A stretch of 64,000 bases of DNA from Symsagittifera roscoffensis (lineage: Eukaryota; Xenacoelomorpha; Acoela; Convolutidae): positions 42,041,831-42,105,830 of the forward strand of contig NC_087070.1 in the NCBI RefSeq assembly GCF_963678635.1, read 5' to 3'. The position numbers and the translations under genes were made by a program. This document shows, piece after piece, positions 20,454 through 28,623 of this stretch (the stretch's first letter is position 1; each line of letters starts with the position of its first letter). The notes under the pieces were generated by a model that was not told the DNA's origin, did not search any database, and saw nothing but the letters and a program-made list of their open reading frames with translations.

Positions 20454-21770
20454 TTAGGTCATAAGAGTGTTTTTGGTAATTTTTCTATCTGAACGCACAT
20501 AAACTGTTGATGCACGCTCTCCCATAAACAATAACTCGACGTTATTAGCGAGACCTGCGTCAAACTTGAGTTCGAGCGAAATAGTGCAATTGGTCAATTC
20601 AGGATGAATAAAATCGTGTGAAGCCTCCTGAGTAGACGTGAGATCAAAAGCCATAATATAATGATTATCATAATTAGCGAGACTGATTCCATGACTAGTG
20701 TTTAAAACAAAATCAAGAGCCTCAAGCGTATTGTAATAAATTCTTTTATTGTCTGATGTTGAGATGGGAGTTCCGGCAATGGGTAGACCGTTTCTGTAAA
20801 CAATGATCTCATTCAACCCAAATTTCTGGTAATGAAAAGGGTTTGTTCTATTAGTACCCAAATATGCTTCGTTTATGCTCATTGCTACTATCATTCTTCG
20901 AACAGGTTCTTTTGCAAAAACATCCTCTTGTCGCCAGCTTTGTACTCCTGCAGTTGCGAGAAACGTTTTTGGTACTACTTCGATGTAATTGTAAATTGCC
21001 GGGTTCTTCAACAAAGTTTTTTCTATTGATGAGAGAGCATAGTCAGTCACAGTCATCTTTCTGACATAGAGGTTAGCTTCGATTATTTGGACCTTGTAGT
21101 GTTTAGCTGCATCTTCAGATATGACAACAAAATCATTAGGAGAACGTCTAAGAGACAATCTTATTGTCACACCGCTAAGTAGATGCTTGTCACACGACAA
21201 AAAATCGCAAGCAATTTTACCAAATAGCTTCAGCTCGCTCGAGGCCGCAACGAGACCTTTACGCTCCGTAACATCATCAGCTCTCCTTCCAGCACCGTCA
21301 ATGGCTGATGGATTTTCTTCATAATAATAACCTTGACAAGCCAACCATGTTTTCTTGGCATCATTACCGTATGAAAACTCGGTCTCAATAAAGCTTTTAT
21401 GGGCAAAATTAGCATTGGTAGTTGATATTTTTTCACCATTCAGAGACAGTGTACACTCAGAAAATAATGAAGAAAAAGGATTGTTAACAAAATACGGCGT
21501 ATCTCTGTTTGCCGCCTCTGTAGCATGTGTTCGAAGCACGTTTCCATTGCTTCGAACAATTCGTGCAACTATTTCCAAACGAGTACGTTGAAGATCGATG
21601 AAATTATTTCTGTCGCCGAGTACTTCAAACTCTAGCATAGGACCATCAGGGGAGTAGGAAGGTCCAATTTTTTGGGTGAATGCATTTTCAAAAGTGACAA
21701 GCAAAGGCGGTTTCTCAAATAAGTCCAAGGAGCTGTGAGTTGCTTCACTCGGGATTAAATTAGAAATCAT
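20454..21770 (-). CDS. Polinton major capsid protein (double jelly-roll)
   Basis: A 438-residue protein with the features of Polinton major capsid proteins. An N-terminal strand region (LEFEVLGDRNNFIDLQRTRL) is followed by the NNPFSSLFSECTLSLNGEKI segment, then strand-rich regions and a conserved LNEIIVYRNGLP-type stretch. It should form trimeric capsomers of an icosahedral shell. Its start overlaps the stop of the small basic protein by 11 bases, and it is followed directly by the protease. The frame is intact. The assignment rests on family pattern, not structure. Confidence 0.85.
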   Translation of the reverse strand: MISNLIPSEATHSSLDLFEKPPLLVTFENAFTQKIGPSYSPDGPMLEFEVLGDRNNFIDLQRTRLEIVARIVRSNGNVLRTHATEAANRDTPYFVNNPFSSLFSECTLSLNGEKISTTNANFAHKSFIETEFSYGNDAKKTWLACQGYYYEENPSAIDGAGRRADDVTERKGLVAASSELKLFGKIACDFLSCDKHLLSGVTIRLSLRRSPNDFVVISEDAAKHYKVQIIEANLYVRKMTVTDYALSSIEKTLLKNPAIYNYIEVVPKTFLATAGVQSWRQEDVFAKEPVRRMIVAMSINEAYLGTNRTNPFHYQKFGLNEIIVYRNGLPIAGTPISTSDNKRIYYNTLEALDFVLNTSHGISLANYDNHYIMAFDLTSTQEASHDFIHPELTNCTISLELKFDAGLANNVELLFMGERASTVYVRSDRKITKNTLMT

Positions 21771-22176
21771 TTTTAACCCTTGTAAAGAAATCGGAGCGAC
21801 TTCTCTGTGCAGTTCGTTTTCTGGGAATGACGCGTCTCGTTTTTCGTTTAAACGCCGTCGTTCTTTTCGGATGACTTTTCCGAGATCTACTTCCTCCTCC
21901 TACTTGCTTTTTGATTGTTTTTCTAACGGTGCTTTTGAGTGCCTGCTTAGGACTTTTTCTTTTTGTTGCAACTTCTATCAGTTCTGGAGCTGCCTGAAGA
22001 AGTAGTTCTTTTCCGATTTTTTTAGCCGCGGGTATCACAAATTTTCGAGCCAGTGGAAGTGCGACTCTTCCTATTCCCAAGGCTAATGCACCGAAGCCAC
22101 TGCCTCGTTGTCTATAATGCCCCGAGAAATGTGGTAGGTTTGCTTGGTTGTGGTAATATGAATCCATTTTGATCAA
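21760..22176 (-). CDS. Small basic virion core protein (adenovirus pVI/pX-like)
   Basis: A 138-residue protein. Residues about 25-65 form a Gly/Ala-rich amphipathic segment (GSGFGALALGIGRVALPLAR), followed by a very Lys/Arg-rich C-terminal half with paired basic residues. This layout is typical of the small Polinton protein encoded between minor and major capsid genes, thought to act like adenovirus core or membrane-lytic minor proteins. Its start overlaps the stop of the upstream gene as ATGA. Function is inferred from position and composition. Confidence 0.75.
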   Translation of the reverse strand: MIKMDSYYHNQANLPHFSGHYRQRGSGFGALALGIGRVALPLARKFVIPAAKKIGKELLLQAAPELIEVATKRKSPKQALKSTVRKTIKKQVGGGSRSRKSHPKRTTAFKRKTRRVIPRKRTAQRSRSDFFTRVKNDF

Positions 22177-23066
22177 TTGCTAAACTTTTGAAATTTCAAA
22201 GTCAGAACAACTTTTCCCCCTTCAGCGAAAGGAACAAGTCCTCCAGTTTCTGTGCGCAAGTTCACAGAAATATTGGAAATATTATTGACCAAAAGTTTTT
22301 TAAAATCCAAATTACTAAACACTTTACGATGATTCGGTTCAATTGTACATGCGTAACCGTTTTTCACTCGACGATTTGTATCAATGACTCGTAAAAGGGG
22401 TGCTTTTGTGTCTCCGACTATTTGATAATGAATTATGTCCAGATAAATAAACATAAGCTGAGTACCAGCGCATACATCAACGGGATAGTCAGCAATAAGA
22501 TCTTGGGTAGAGAATGTGCTATGTTTCGTGCTTCCTTGTTTGTAACCTATATGATAACCAGTTCCATCTCTGACGCCTTTGAATCCAAGTAGACTAGGAA
22601 TTTGCGGGCTTGAAAAAGTTATACCTTCCCAATAATGCAGCCATAAGGAAAGATGTTTGGTTATTGGATCTATTACGTAATCCAATTTCTCTAATTCTGT
22701 CTTTCGACGAATCTCGTCCAGTATTTGATCAATGCTCGTATATTCTCCTTTTGTTAATTTTGCTGTTTCTCCAAGGTAAGGTCTGGAGATCTTGTCTTTC
22801 TCAACTTTCATGCTTGCTATAACCCGATCTTTTTTGTAGTACACAATGTTGTTGTCAGTTACGTTGTTTATCTGAGTAGGGAAGGTAATTTCTGTAACTG
22901 CTACTCTCCATTCACCTTGCAAATTTATTTCTTCACTCAGGAGATTTTTGAAGTTGGCCAGAGTGTTATCCTTAAAAACGTTCATTGATGCAGATGAAAC
23001 TAGGGTAATTGTGAAGGAAGGGGGAACATTATGGGTGAAAAGACTGTCGGAAGTGCCCTCAGTCAT
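22173..23066 (-). CDS. Polinton minor capsid (penton-like, single jelly-roll) protein
   Basis: A 297-residue protein. The N-terminal part, with FTITLVSSASMNVFKDNTLA and a following GEWRVAVTEITFP segment, matches the conserved start of Polinton minor capsid proteins, which are thought to build the capsid vertices. The rest is strand-rich with no membrane segment. The start overlaps the end of the integrase gene by 8 bases and the end overlaps the next gene as ATGA, so it lies inside the overlapping cluster. Confidence 0.82.
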   Translation of the reverse strand: MTEGTSDSLFTHNVPPSFTITLVSSASMNVFKDNTLANFKNLLSEEINLQGEWRVAVTEITFPTQINNVTDNNIVYYKKDRVIASMKVEKDKISRPYLGETAKLTKGEYTSIDQILDEIRRKTELEKLDYVIDPITKHLSLWLHYWEGITFSSPQIPSLLGFKGVRDGTGYHIGYKQGSTKHSTFSTQDLIADYPVDVCAGTQLMFIYLDIIHYQIVGDTKAPLLRVIDTNRRVKNGYACTIEPNHRKVFSNLDFKKLLVNNISNISVNLRTETGGLVPFAEGGKVVLTLKFQKFSN

Positions 23067-24279
23067 TATTGTCCTTCTCCAGAACGCGAATCAGTTCAGA
23101 CTCGTAAAATTTTCCCTCAATCGGTTCTCTGTTAGAATCAATCAAATTGTATGTTGGAGGATTTCGTGTTGGTATGTCAAAAACTTCAAACACTTCATCG
23201 GTGAACGATTGTTTGTAACCCTTGCGAAAACGTATGTCTACTTTGGCAAGTCTAACATAATCACCAACATAAAGCTTTGGACGTCGAACTAACTTCAAAG
23301 ACTGTTCTGCTCTTAATGAAATCAGGCGAGGAACATCTTTTTTAGTTACTTTATTTGGTGCAAGATTTGTGACACGATTTGTTCTCGAATTAATTGCATT
23401 GACAAAATCTTGCAATTTGTCAATGTATGAGTAAGTCCATTTATCCTCCAAGTACTTATAAATAAGATTTTTCAAGGAACGGATATTTCTCTCAGCGAAT
23501 GCGGACTTTTTCTCGCTCTCTGTGCTATATGTGTTTATGCCTTTCTTTTTACATAATGCTTCGAAGGACCCTTTAAACTCTGTGCCCTTGTCCACCCATA
23601 CTTTTTCCGGTTGTTTTGTCGTTATCATTAGTTTGAACGCTTCTGCTGTTGTAGTAGCATACTTTGATTTCAAGGGTTGCACTCTGAGATAGCGGGACAT
23701 GCAGTCAACTGCAACAAGCAGATACTTAACATCATGGTTGTACTGGGCAAGTTTATCAACAAAGGCCAGATCTAATGACCAGATTTCGTCGATATCGTAA
23801 ACTATGACCTTGAGTCGCGGCGTTTTTCGGATCACAGTTCGATATTTTGTGTAAGCAGGTTCAGTATGAAGGAAATGTTTAACTTTCTTTCGCGACAAAT
23901 TGCTTGCTTTTATCAAGTTGTTCACACTACCAAATAACGCGGGACCTTTGTCACTGTATTTAGTTTTCAACAATTTTTCTTCAATCTTGGTAATTTTCCC
24001 ATTGTTTTGTTTGCGCCTTCGTCTTTTCTGACGTTGGAGAATCTGAATCGTTATGGGGCGTTCCGTATGAGTCAGAGCCTTCTTCTGACTCTTTTTCACG
24101 TTTTTGGTTTTGGGTTTTTCTATTACCGCTGAGACTTTTTCGTTTGTGTTTTTTACTTCTCTTAAGGTTTGCACTACTTTTTTCCTGCCAAGTGGGCGAT
24201 GTTGAGCGGGTTCTTGAGGGTCCGGGTTCTCGTTTCTCTTGAGCGTTAAAAGACGCTGACTGAACCGCGTGTTTGGCAT
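23059..24279 (-). CDS. Polinton integrase (retroviral-type, DDE)
   Basis: A 406-residue integrase that inserts the element into the host genome. The N-terminal third is very basic. The catalytic core shows the three acidic residues: Asp in WSLDLAFVDK, Asp in WVDKGTEFKG and Glu in SAFAERNIRSLK. A C-terminal domain (VGDYVRLAK ... FTDEVFEVFDIP) resembles the SH3- or chromodomain-like end of Polinton integrases. The first 99 codons overlap the upstream ORF in another frame over 299 bases. No downstream ATG precedes the core, so the overlap seems real. Confidence 0.92.
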   Translation of the reverse strand: MPNTRFSQRLLTLKRNENPDPQEPAQHRPLGRKKVVQTLREVKNTNEKVSAVIEKPKTKNVKKSQKKALTHTERPITIQILQRQKRRRRKQNNGKITKIEEKLLKTKYSDKGPALFGSVNNLIKASNLSRKKVKHFLHTEPAYTKYRTVIRKTPRLKVIVYDIDEIWSLDLAFVDKLAQYNHDVKYLLVAVDCMSRYLRVQPLKSKYATTTAEAFKLMITTKQPEKVWVDKGTEFKGSFEALCKKKGINTYSTESEKKSAFAERNIRSLKNLIYKYLEDKWTYSYIDKLQDFVNAINSRTNRVTNLAPNKVTKKDVPRLISLRAEQSLKLVRRPKLYVGDYVRLAKVDIRFRKGYKQSFTDEVFEVFDIPTRNPPTYNLIDSNREPIEGKFYESELIRVLEKDNND

Positions 24280-24841
24280 TTCGATTTATTACCAGGTTTT
24301 CATTCAAGTTGAGAGCAGTTAAAATGTTAATGAACGCCGGATTGTGTAGTTTTTTCGTTGGTTGTTGTATGTCGTATAAAAATATTGTAGCTTTAAGTCC
24401 TGTTGGTACTTTATCTACATATATCACCTCATTGTCTTGGTTTATGGTTACTCTTTCTGAATTTTCTATAATTTCAAGTACGGTTTTTGCTCTAACAAAT
24501 TTTTTGTCTTCTAAAACTTGTAACTGTCCTAAAATGCTTTCGGTCTGTCTATTGTGTTTCTCTTCTAGTTTTTCGTCTTTAACACGTTCGACCGGTACTT
24601 CTTCATCGTCCGTTAACAGTTTAAGCTGTTCTTGTTGGGGCTCAACATTATCCGTAAATGTTTCCTTCGTTGCAGTAGTCTTACTAGTTTGTGGAGGTAA
24701 TTGGGGTCTAAGCCGGTTAAGATAGGACAGTTGAGCATTTTTATGTTTAATATTATTATCATGAAGAACACGTGCAGCATGTGGCTGCTCTTTAACATAT
24801 AAATGTTTCGGAATTAGAATGAATTCTTCAGCAGTCATCAT
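23981..24841 (-). CDS. Unknown Polinton protein overlapping the integrase start
   Basis: The frame is open from ATG 24865, but a second ATG at 24841 overlaps the previous stop as TAATG and is the likelier start, giving about 286 residues. The N-terminal part (AEEFILIPKHLYVKEQPHAA) and a middle globular part (VPTGLKATIFLYDIQQPTKK) look ordered. The middle and end are charged and disordered. The last 299 bases also encode the integrase N terminus in a different frame, both products being Lys/Arg-rich there. Proteins of this kind are seen in other Polintons, but their function is unknown to me. Confidence 0.65.
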   Translation of the reverse strand: MMTAEEFILIPKHLYVKEQPHAARVLHDNNIKHKNAQLSYLNRLRPQLPPQTSKTTATKETFTDNVEPQQEQLKLLTDDEEVPVERVKDEKLEEKHNRQTESILGQLQVLEDKKFVRAKTVLEIIENSERVTINQDNEVIYVDKVPTGLKATIFLYDIQQPTKKLHNPAFINILTALNLNENLVINRNAKHAVQSASFNAQEKREPGPSRTRSTSPTWQEKSSANLKRSKKHKRKSLSGNRKTQNQKREKESEEGSDSYGTPHNDSDSPTSEKTKAQTKQWENYQD

Positions 24842-25146
24842 TAAGTTGTGAGGTACTTGTAACAAAAATAAAGTATTTGTCGAACTAAATGGAAGCCTTC
24901 TTTACTCAAAATAATCGCACGTTTTTTGACAACACTGGTTTTTGGAGTTAATAAGTATTTGTATGCTGTCTCGAATCGTTCGATGTTTGCGATTTTAACG
25001 GGTACGTTTCCATTGACTACATTGAGCAAACATTCACAAACAAGTGTTATGATCTCACGATTTGAAGTTTTTCTAATTAATCTTCTTAGCTGGTCAGGTT
25101 TCAGTTGTACCATATGCCGCAGAATAGATAAGTTTTTCTTTTTCAT
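24841..25146 (-). CDS. Small conserved Polinton protein (NVxxGNVP type)
   Basis: About 101 residues from the first ATG; an internal ATG at 25113 would shorten the overlap with the ATPase gene. The helical, basic protein carries CECLLNVVNGNVPVKIANIE and later KKRAIILSKEGFHLVRQIL. This pattern recurs in small proteins of adenovirus-like and Polinton-like elements. It may be a virion or assembly factor, but no function is known to me. Its stop overlaps the next start as TAATG. Confidence 0.65.
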   Translation of the reverse strand: MKKKNLSILRHMVQLKPDQLRRLIRKTSNREIITLVCECLLNVVNGNVPVKIANIERFETAYKYLLTPKTSVVKKRAIILSKEGFHLVRQILYFCYKYLTT

Positions 25147-25795
25147 TTGTGATTGGAGTAGTTTCTGCTTCAGATAAGGGTAAATAAAAAACTGTTGGCC
25201 CAGGTGGTGTGATATTTGAACAATATCTCAAACAATCTGATGTACGGGGGTCCAAGTCGATTAGAAGATGTCCAAAAGAGTCTCTGGTAGCTAATTCGTA
25301 ACAGTTTCTCAAAAATTTTGATACATTCAATTGTCTTCCTAATAGATCTAGTTGCTGAACGTCGCGAGGCGATTTGAACAGAATGATGTGTGAAGTGTTC
25401 AAATCAATCGTACGCGACCATCGACTTTGTTGAAACAAGTTATGCTTAACATATATTACATCTATCCCTCTATGTCTACCCGCTGTCGCTAACCTAACAA
25501 ATTCCTTGTCATTATAGATGTCTTCACATGAATCATCGAAAACTAGAAGAACATTTTCTAATTTTCTCACAGATTCGAATCCGTCGAATTTCATGAACTC
25601 CATATTCACTTCGCGAGAAGACACTTTTTCTGAGAATGCAGGTTGCATCTCTTTGTAAAGATATAGAACGGTTCCAAATTTAGGGTAAAAAGTATTTCCC
25701 ATCAGAAGTTTCAAAATTAACTCAGTTTTCCCGGATCCTGAAGGTCCCACTATCGCCATAAAAATTCTTGTCGAAGTATCAATCACTTTATTCAT
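25094..25795 (-). CDS. Polinton genome-packaging ATPase (FtsK/HerA type)
   Basis: A P-loop ATPase expected to pump DNA into the capsid. Walker A is IVGPSGSGKTELILKLL near the N terminus, Walker B is NVLLVFDDSCEDIY, and further conserved segments follow (RHRGIDVIYVKHN and IDLNTSHIILFKSPRD). The frame opens at 25867, but the Met at 25795 overlaps the upstream stop as ATGA and lies about 13 residues before Walker A. I choose it as the start, giving about 233 residues. The gene is intact. Confidence 0.9.
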   Translation of the reverse strand: MNKVIDTSTRIFMAIVGPSGSGKTELILKLLMGNTFYPKFGTVLYLYKEMQPAFSEKVSSREVNMEFMKFDGFESVRKLENVLLVFDDSCEDIYNDKEFVRLATAGRHRGIDVIYVKHNLFQQSRWSRTIDLNTSHIILFKSPRDVQQLDLLGRQLNVSKFLRNCYELATRDSFGHLLIDLDPRTSDCLRYCSNITPPGPTVFYLPLSEAETTPITNEKEKLIYSAAYGTTET

Positions 25796-26076
25796 ATTCT
25801 TGGGTTTGGTAGTACGTAACCAACCAAGCCTGATAAAATCGAGAACCAAACTGACGTTTCTTCGCAACTTAATTTAGTGAAAGAAAGTTTGAGAATGCAG
25901 AAAGTTAGTAAAATTAGAATTACTACCATTTGCGCAACAAAAACTACTTCAGACCTTGGCAAAGTTACATTGTTACAAAACTTCCATGATTTTTTTTCAC
26001 TGTTTGTCTCGTTATAAACAAACTCTGTTACTAATGTTGCGTCAGGTTCATCTACTGCTGTTGTTGCTTCTGACAT
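25792..26076 (-). CDS. Polinton membrane protein with GYVLPNP C terminus
   Basis: A 94-residue protein with one strong transmembrane segment (EVVFVAQMVVILILLTFCIL) and a second hydrophobic stretch ending in the motif GYVLPNP. Small single-pass proteins with this kind of tail occur next to the ATPase in other Polintons. It could be a virion membrane or packaging-vertex component. The stop overlaps the ATPase start as ATGA. Confidence 0.65.
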   Translation of the reverse strand: MSEATTAVDEPDATLVTEFVYNETNSEKKSWKFCNNVTLPRSEVVFVAQMVVILILLTFCILKLSFTKLSCEETSVWFSILSGLVGYVLPNPRI

Positions 26077-26148
26077 TTGAGAAACTATTTATTCTACAGA
26101 CTGCGTTAGACTTTTTCTCTCTGCGAATGAAGCTTGTAAAAAATTAAA

Positions 26149-26445
26149 TTACTTTTGAGAACAGTAAAAAATTTCATAACGTGTGAAATCTCTATCATTT
26201 ATGTCATGCATTTCTAAAACAAAGTTTGCTGGGATATTTGCGGTTTTTTTGTAGTACATTATTTTCTTCACAGTATCCTCTTTCACAATCGTCTTAATCT
26301 CATCTGGCAATTCACTGCTGTTTAGATCCATCTGAACTCCTGGCTGACGTTTGGGTACTAAGACTAGTTCGGGAAGACATACTCCTCGCTTGCTGGCTAA
26401 CATTTCTGATAAACTTGAATCTCTGGAAGTATACAAATTGATCAA
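26149..26445 (-). CDS. Unknown Polinton protein (98 aa)
   Basis: A complete 98-codon frame that overlaps the upstream frame by 134 bases. It contains GVCLPELVLVPKRQPG and a charged C-terminal part ending FTRYEIFYCSQK. No domain is recognised. The start may lie further down, at the internal Met of LSEMLASKRG, which would shorten the overlap. Followed by a 72-base gap, the only sizeable one in this part of the cluster. Confidence 0.5.
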   Translation of the reverse strand: MINLYTSRDSSLSEMLASKRGVCLPELVLVPKRQPGVQMDLNSSELPDEIKTIVKEDTVKKIMYYKKTANIPANFVLEMHDINDRDFTRYEIFYCSQK

Positions 26446-26653
26446 TAACTGGAAAAAACCTCTTCAACGTAGACAACTCTTCTTCGGAAATTATTATTTG
26501 CTCCTTCCTCTGAACAATTTGGCCACTGCAATCAATACGCTCTATTCTCGTTAATGAAATTTTAATATCACCCTCTGGAGTCATCCACGCACAAAGCATT
26601 GAATTTTGTGATAGGTATGTCTCCACTTTCGCTGATCTCTCGCTGTTGTTCAT
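26312..26653 (-). CDS. Unknown Polinton protein (113 aa)
   Basis: A complete frame overlapping the gene before it by 86 bases and the gene after it by 134 bases. The N-terminal part is strand-like (CAWMTPEGDIKISLTRIERI); the C-terminal 25 residues are Ser/Gln/Arg-rich and probably disordered. No domain is recognised. Overlaps of this size suggest either compact viral-type coding or that one of the starts is downstream of the first ATG. Confidence 0.5.
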   Translation of the reverse strand: MNNSERSAKVETYLSQNSMLCAWMTPEGDIKISLTRIERIDCSGQIVQRKEQIIISEEELSTLKRFFPVIDQFVYFQRFKFIRNVSQQARSMSSRTSLSTQTSARSSDGSKQQ

Positions 26654-27137
26654 TTTTCAACCAATCATAAAAAACCTTGGTTTTCTTCAAGGCACAATGA
26701 TTCCTGGAGTTGTAATGTGGAATATGTTTATTGCAACTTGGATAATTTTTAAAATATAAGTTTTCAACCCGAGGACAGCCCAAATCATCTAGGTTTTCAA
26801 TCTTTCGGTCCAAGTACTTGGCCAAAAATTCTGTCTTTTCTTTTCCTTTAGCGTAAAAAACGGCACCAGGATTTCTCAGCACAAAACTCTGAAGTATTTG
26901 ATTCAAGTTTATATAAAGATAATCACCGTTTTCCCAATGGAGACCGTGTAAATAATTAGTTAACCAGTTGTAAGCTTTTTGTTCAAGCTTTGGTAGTATA
27001 TTGAAATTCACTGGAGGTAGGAAAATGAGTCGATCGCTGTAGTCTGAAGTTGTTATTGCTAATTCTTTAACCACAAAGGCGTTTTTCTTGTAACGAAAGC
27101 CTTCCACGTCAAGCACAACTGATCTCTCGCCTAGCAT
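26568..27137 (-). CDS. Unknown Polinton protein, possibly exonuclease-like (189 aa)
   Basis: A complete frame. The start, VVLDVEGFRYKKNAFVVKEL, has a DxE-type acidic pair on a strand as in DEDD (RNase H-fold) exonucleases. Later segments are GLHWENGDYLYINL, VFYAKGKEKTEFLAKYL and a Cys/His cluster around CNKHIPHYNSRNHCALKK. I recognise the pattern as recurring in proteins near mobile elements, but I cannot name the family with certainty. The nuclease call is inference. The start overlaps the upstream stop by 7 bases. Confidence 0.6.
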   Translation of the reverse strand: MLGERSVVLDVEGFRYKKNAFVVKELAITTSDYSDRLIFLPPVNFNILPKLEQKAYNWLTNYLHGLHWENGDYLYINLNQILQSFVLRNPGAVFYAKGKEKTEFLAKYLDRKIENLDDLGCPRVENLYFKNYPSCNKHIPHYNSRNHCALKKTKVFYDWLKNEQQREISESGDIPITKFNALCVDDSRG

Positions 27138-27565
27138 TCTAGTAAATGATAAACTTCTGGTTTTTTCAACTTAATGAAAAGGCAGAACGCTATTCCACTC
27201 AAATGTCCCAATAAGCTGTTGTTACAGTTCCAGGGCAACATGTAACAGTACGTGGGACCCTGTTGATAAAATTCGTGTATAAATCCGGCCGCATCGTGCA
27301 AAATAGCGTGCAATCGTAAAATTTTGGAATTTTTCAAATATTTGTCCAAGGAAGAGTTATCAATACCAATCAAGCCACCATAAGGTCTCAACTTAATTAA
27401 AATGTCGTAGTTAAGGTTATCAGAACTAACAAAAAACAGAGAACATGCAGCTAGAAAATAGTTGCGTCGGTTAGAATTATCAGGATAAGTTTGTTTCAAA
27501 GACGTATAAATTTCGTGAATTATTTTCAAATCAATAGGAGTTACTCTGCTTTTTTGCAATTTCAT
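27131..27565 (-). CDS. Unknown Polinton protein with LHDAAG motif (144 aa)
   Basis: A complete frame. The C-terminal half carries RLHAILHDAAGFIHEFYQQG and then GHLSGIAFCLFIK, with regularly placed His, Asp and aromatic residues that suggest a conserved globular core. No known domain is assigned. The start codon shares one base with the upstream stop (TAATG) and the stop lies inside the start of the next gene, so translation is probably coupled or the region is cut by splicing. Confidence 0.55.
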   Translation of the reverse strand: MKLQKSRVTPIDLKIIHEIYTSLKQTYPDNSNRRNYFLAACSLFFVSSDNLNYDILIKLRPYGGLIGIDNSSLDKYLKNSKILRLHAILHDAAGFIHEFYQQGPTYCYMLPWNCNNSLLGHLSGIAFCLFIKLKKPEVYHLLEC

Positions 27566-28101
27566 TATTTATTTTTTTCCAACACCTCTCCAACCTGCTG
27601 AATTTCAAGCCAGTGGAAATAAAAATGACCTTGCAAATACCATTTAGACTCATTAAGATAACGGTGGTAAATAATTAAATAAACCACCGGAAGTTTTTTG
27701 TATTTTGATAGCTTGTTGAAACATAGACGGATTTTTCTCTCCAAGTCTTTATCAACCCATAATGAGTTAAAGTCAAACGAATAGTCGAAAACGTTTTCAT
27801 AATCAGCAATATTCAAATCGCTCACAGTGCCATACTTTTGTTTTGTAGAAATGCACCAAGAGATTTGTTGAAGCTCACTCAAATAAAATTGTTCTTTGAA
27901 AATCAACTCGTATTCTTTCTTTGAAATTTCCTTTGCCCTTTCGAGGAAGACGACGTAGCGTTCATTACATAATTTGAAAAATGAGTTTTTTTCTGCGGTT
28001 GAAAACACTCTTAATTGTAAATGTTCATTATCAATATCTTCAGTACACCAAGTTCCCTCTAATTTCATTCTTCTTATTTCAAAATTTGACAATTTTATCA
28101 T
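27565..28101 (-). CDS. Unknown Polinton protein, first gene of the cluster (178 aa)
   Basis: A complete frame and the most 5' gene of the minus-strand morphogenesis cluster. Composition is mixed, with many aromatic and charged residues; there is no signal peptide or membrane segment. Segments such as CTEDIDNEHLQLRVF and LQGHFYFHWLEIQQVGEV look globular. No family is recognised. About 300 bases separate it from the right terminal repeat, which likely hold the promoter of the whole cluster. Confidence 0.55.
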   Translation of the reverse strand: MIKLSNFEIRRMKLEGTWCTEDIDNEHLQLRVFSTAEKNSFFKLCNERYVVFLERAKEISKKEYELIFKEQFYLSELQQISWCISTKQKYGTVSDLNIADYENVFDYSFDFNSLWVDKDLERKIRLCFNKLSKYKKLPVVYLIIYHRYLNESKWYLQGHFYFHWLEIQQVGEVLEKNK

Positions 28102-28404
28102 TTGGTATATTTTGCCCAGAAACGGCCGCCGCCTTTTGAGAGTAATTTCAATTTACTGCCTTTTCACCATAAAATTTAGGTCAAGTTAAGGAATTAGTTT
28201 ACTGCTGCCAACAGTTAAGCTACGCTGCCAAAATGGCCGGCGAATTTTTATTATATACCATAAAAGTCAATTCCCCGTTCACTAACAAATTTCAACTAGG
28301 TCGAAAGTTCATTTACCCTAAACAAGCATAACAATTAATATGATTCATATAATTAATCAGGACCAATAATTGGGACCCCAAAATTTGGAATTAGAAAGAT
28401 TTTT
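28102..28404 (-). promoter_or_regulatory. Upstream region of the Polinton gene cluster
   Basis: About 300 bases between the right terminal repeat and the first cluster gene. It should hold the promoter for the minus-strand genes. AT-rich, with no unambiguous TATA box, initiator or spliced-leader signal. Location alone is the evidence. Confidence 0.35.
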
Positions 28405-28621
28405 GTATCGTGTCCCTTGTTGTTAAGCTAAACTTAGCAAGATCCTAAGTAGGGGGTCTTCTGCTTTTTGGGTGGAAAATCTCTTTCGTTTACAAAATCC
28501 TAGGATGAGGGTCCTCCAAAAAATTAAGGACCCCTTTCCTAGGATTTTGCTTTACGTGAGGACCCCCCCCCCCTTAGGAAGGACCCCCCCCTTAGGATCC
28601 GGGACACGATACAATACTACT
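28405..28621 (-). repeat. Polinton right terminal inverted repeat
   Basis: Reverse complement of the left repeat. The outer about 135 bases are almost identical, differing mainly in G/C-run lengths; the inner about 80 bases have more substitutions. As on the left, the arm is itself edged by a short inverted motif (TTTGTATCGTGTCCC and GGGACACGATACAATA). Confidence 0.9.
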
Positions 28622-28623
28622 AG

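Larger units (their letters stand above)
10322..28621 (-). mobile_element. Complete Maverick/Polinton DNA transposon (18.3 kb)
   Basis: The two ends are inverted copies of one another, starting AGTAGTATTG on the left and ending in CAATACTACT on the right. Polintons typically start AG and end CT. Between them lie the Polinton hallmark genes: protein-primed DNA polymerase B, retroviral-type integrase, FtsK/HerA-type packaging ATPase, adenovirus-type cysteine protease, major capsid and minor capsid. Every core gene is open, with no stop or frameshift except proper introns in the polymerase. I see no clean 6-bp target duplication: the flanks are TGCGAC on the left and AGCACC on the right. The element contains a 3.7-kb inner island bounded by its own inverted repeats. 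Confidence 0.95.

Noticed and set aside
20832-22822. Several 65-70-codon plus-strand frames opposite the capsid genes
   Set aside because: Complements of well-supported capsid genes, without motifs.
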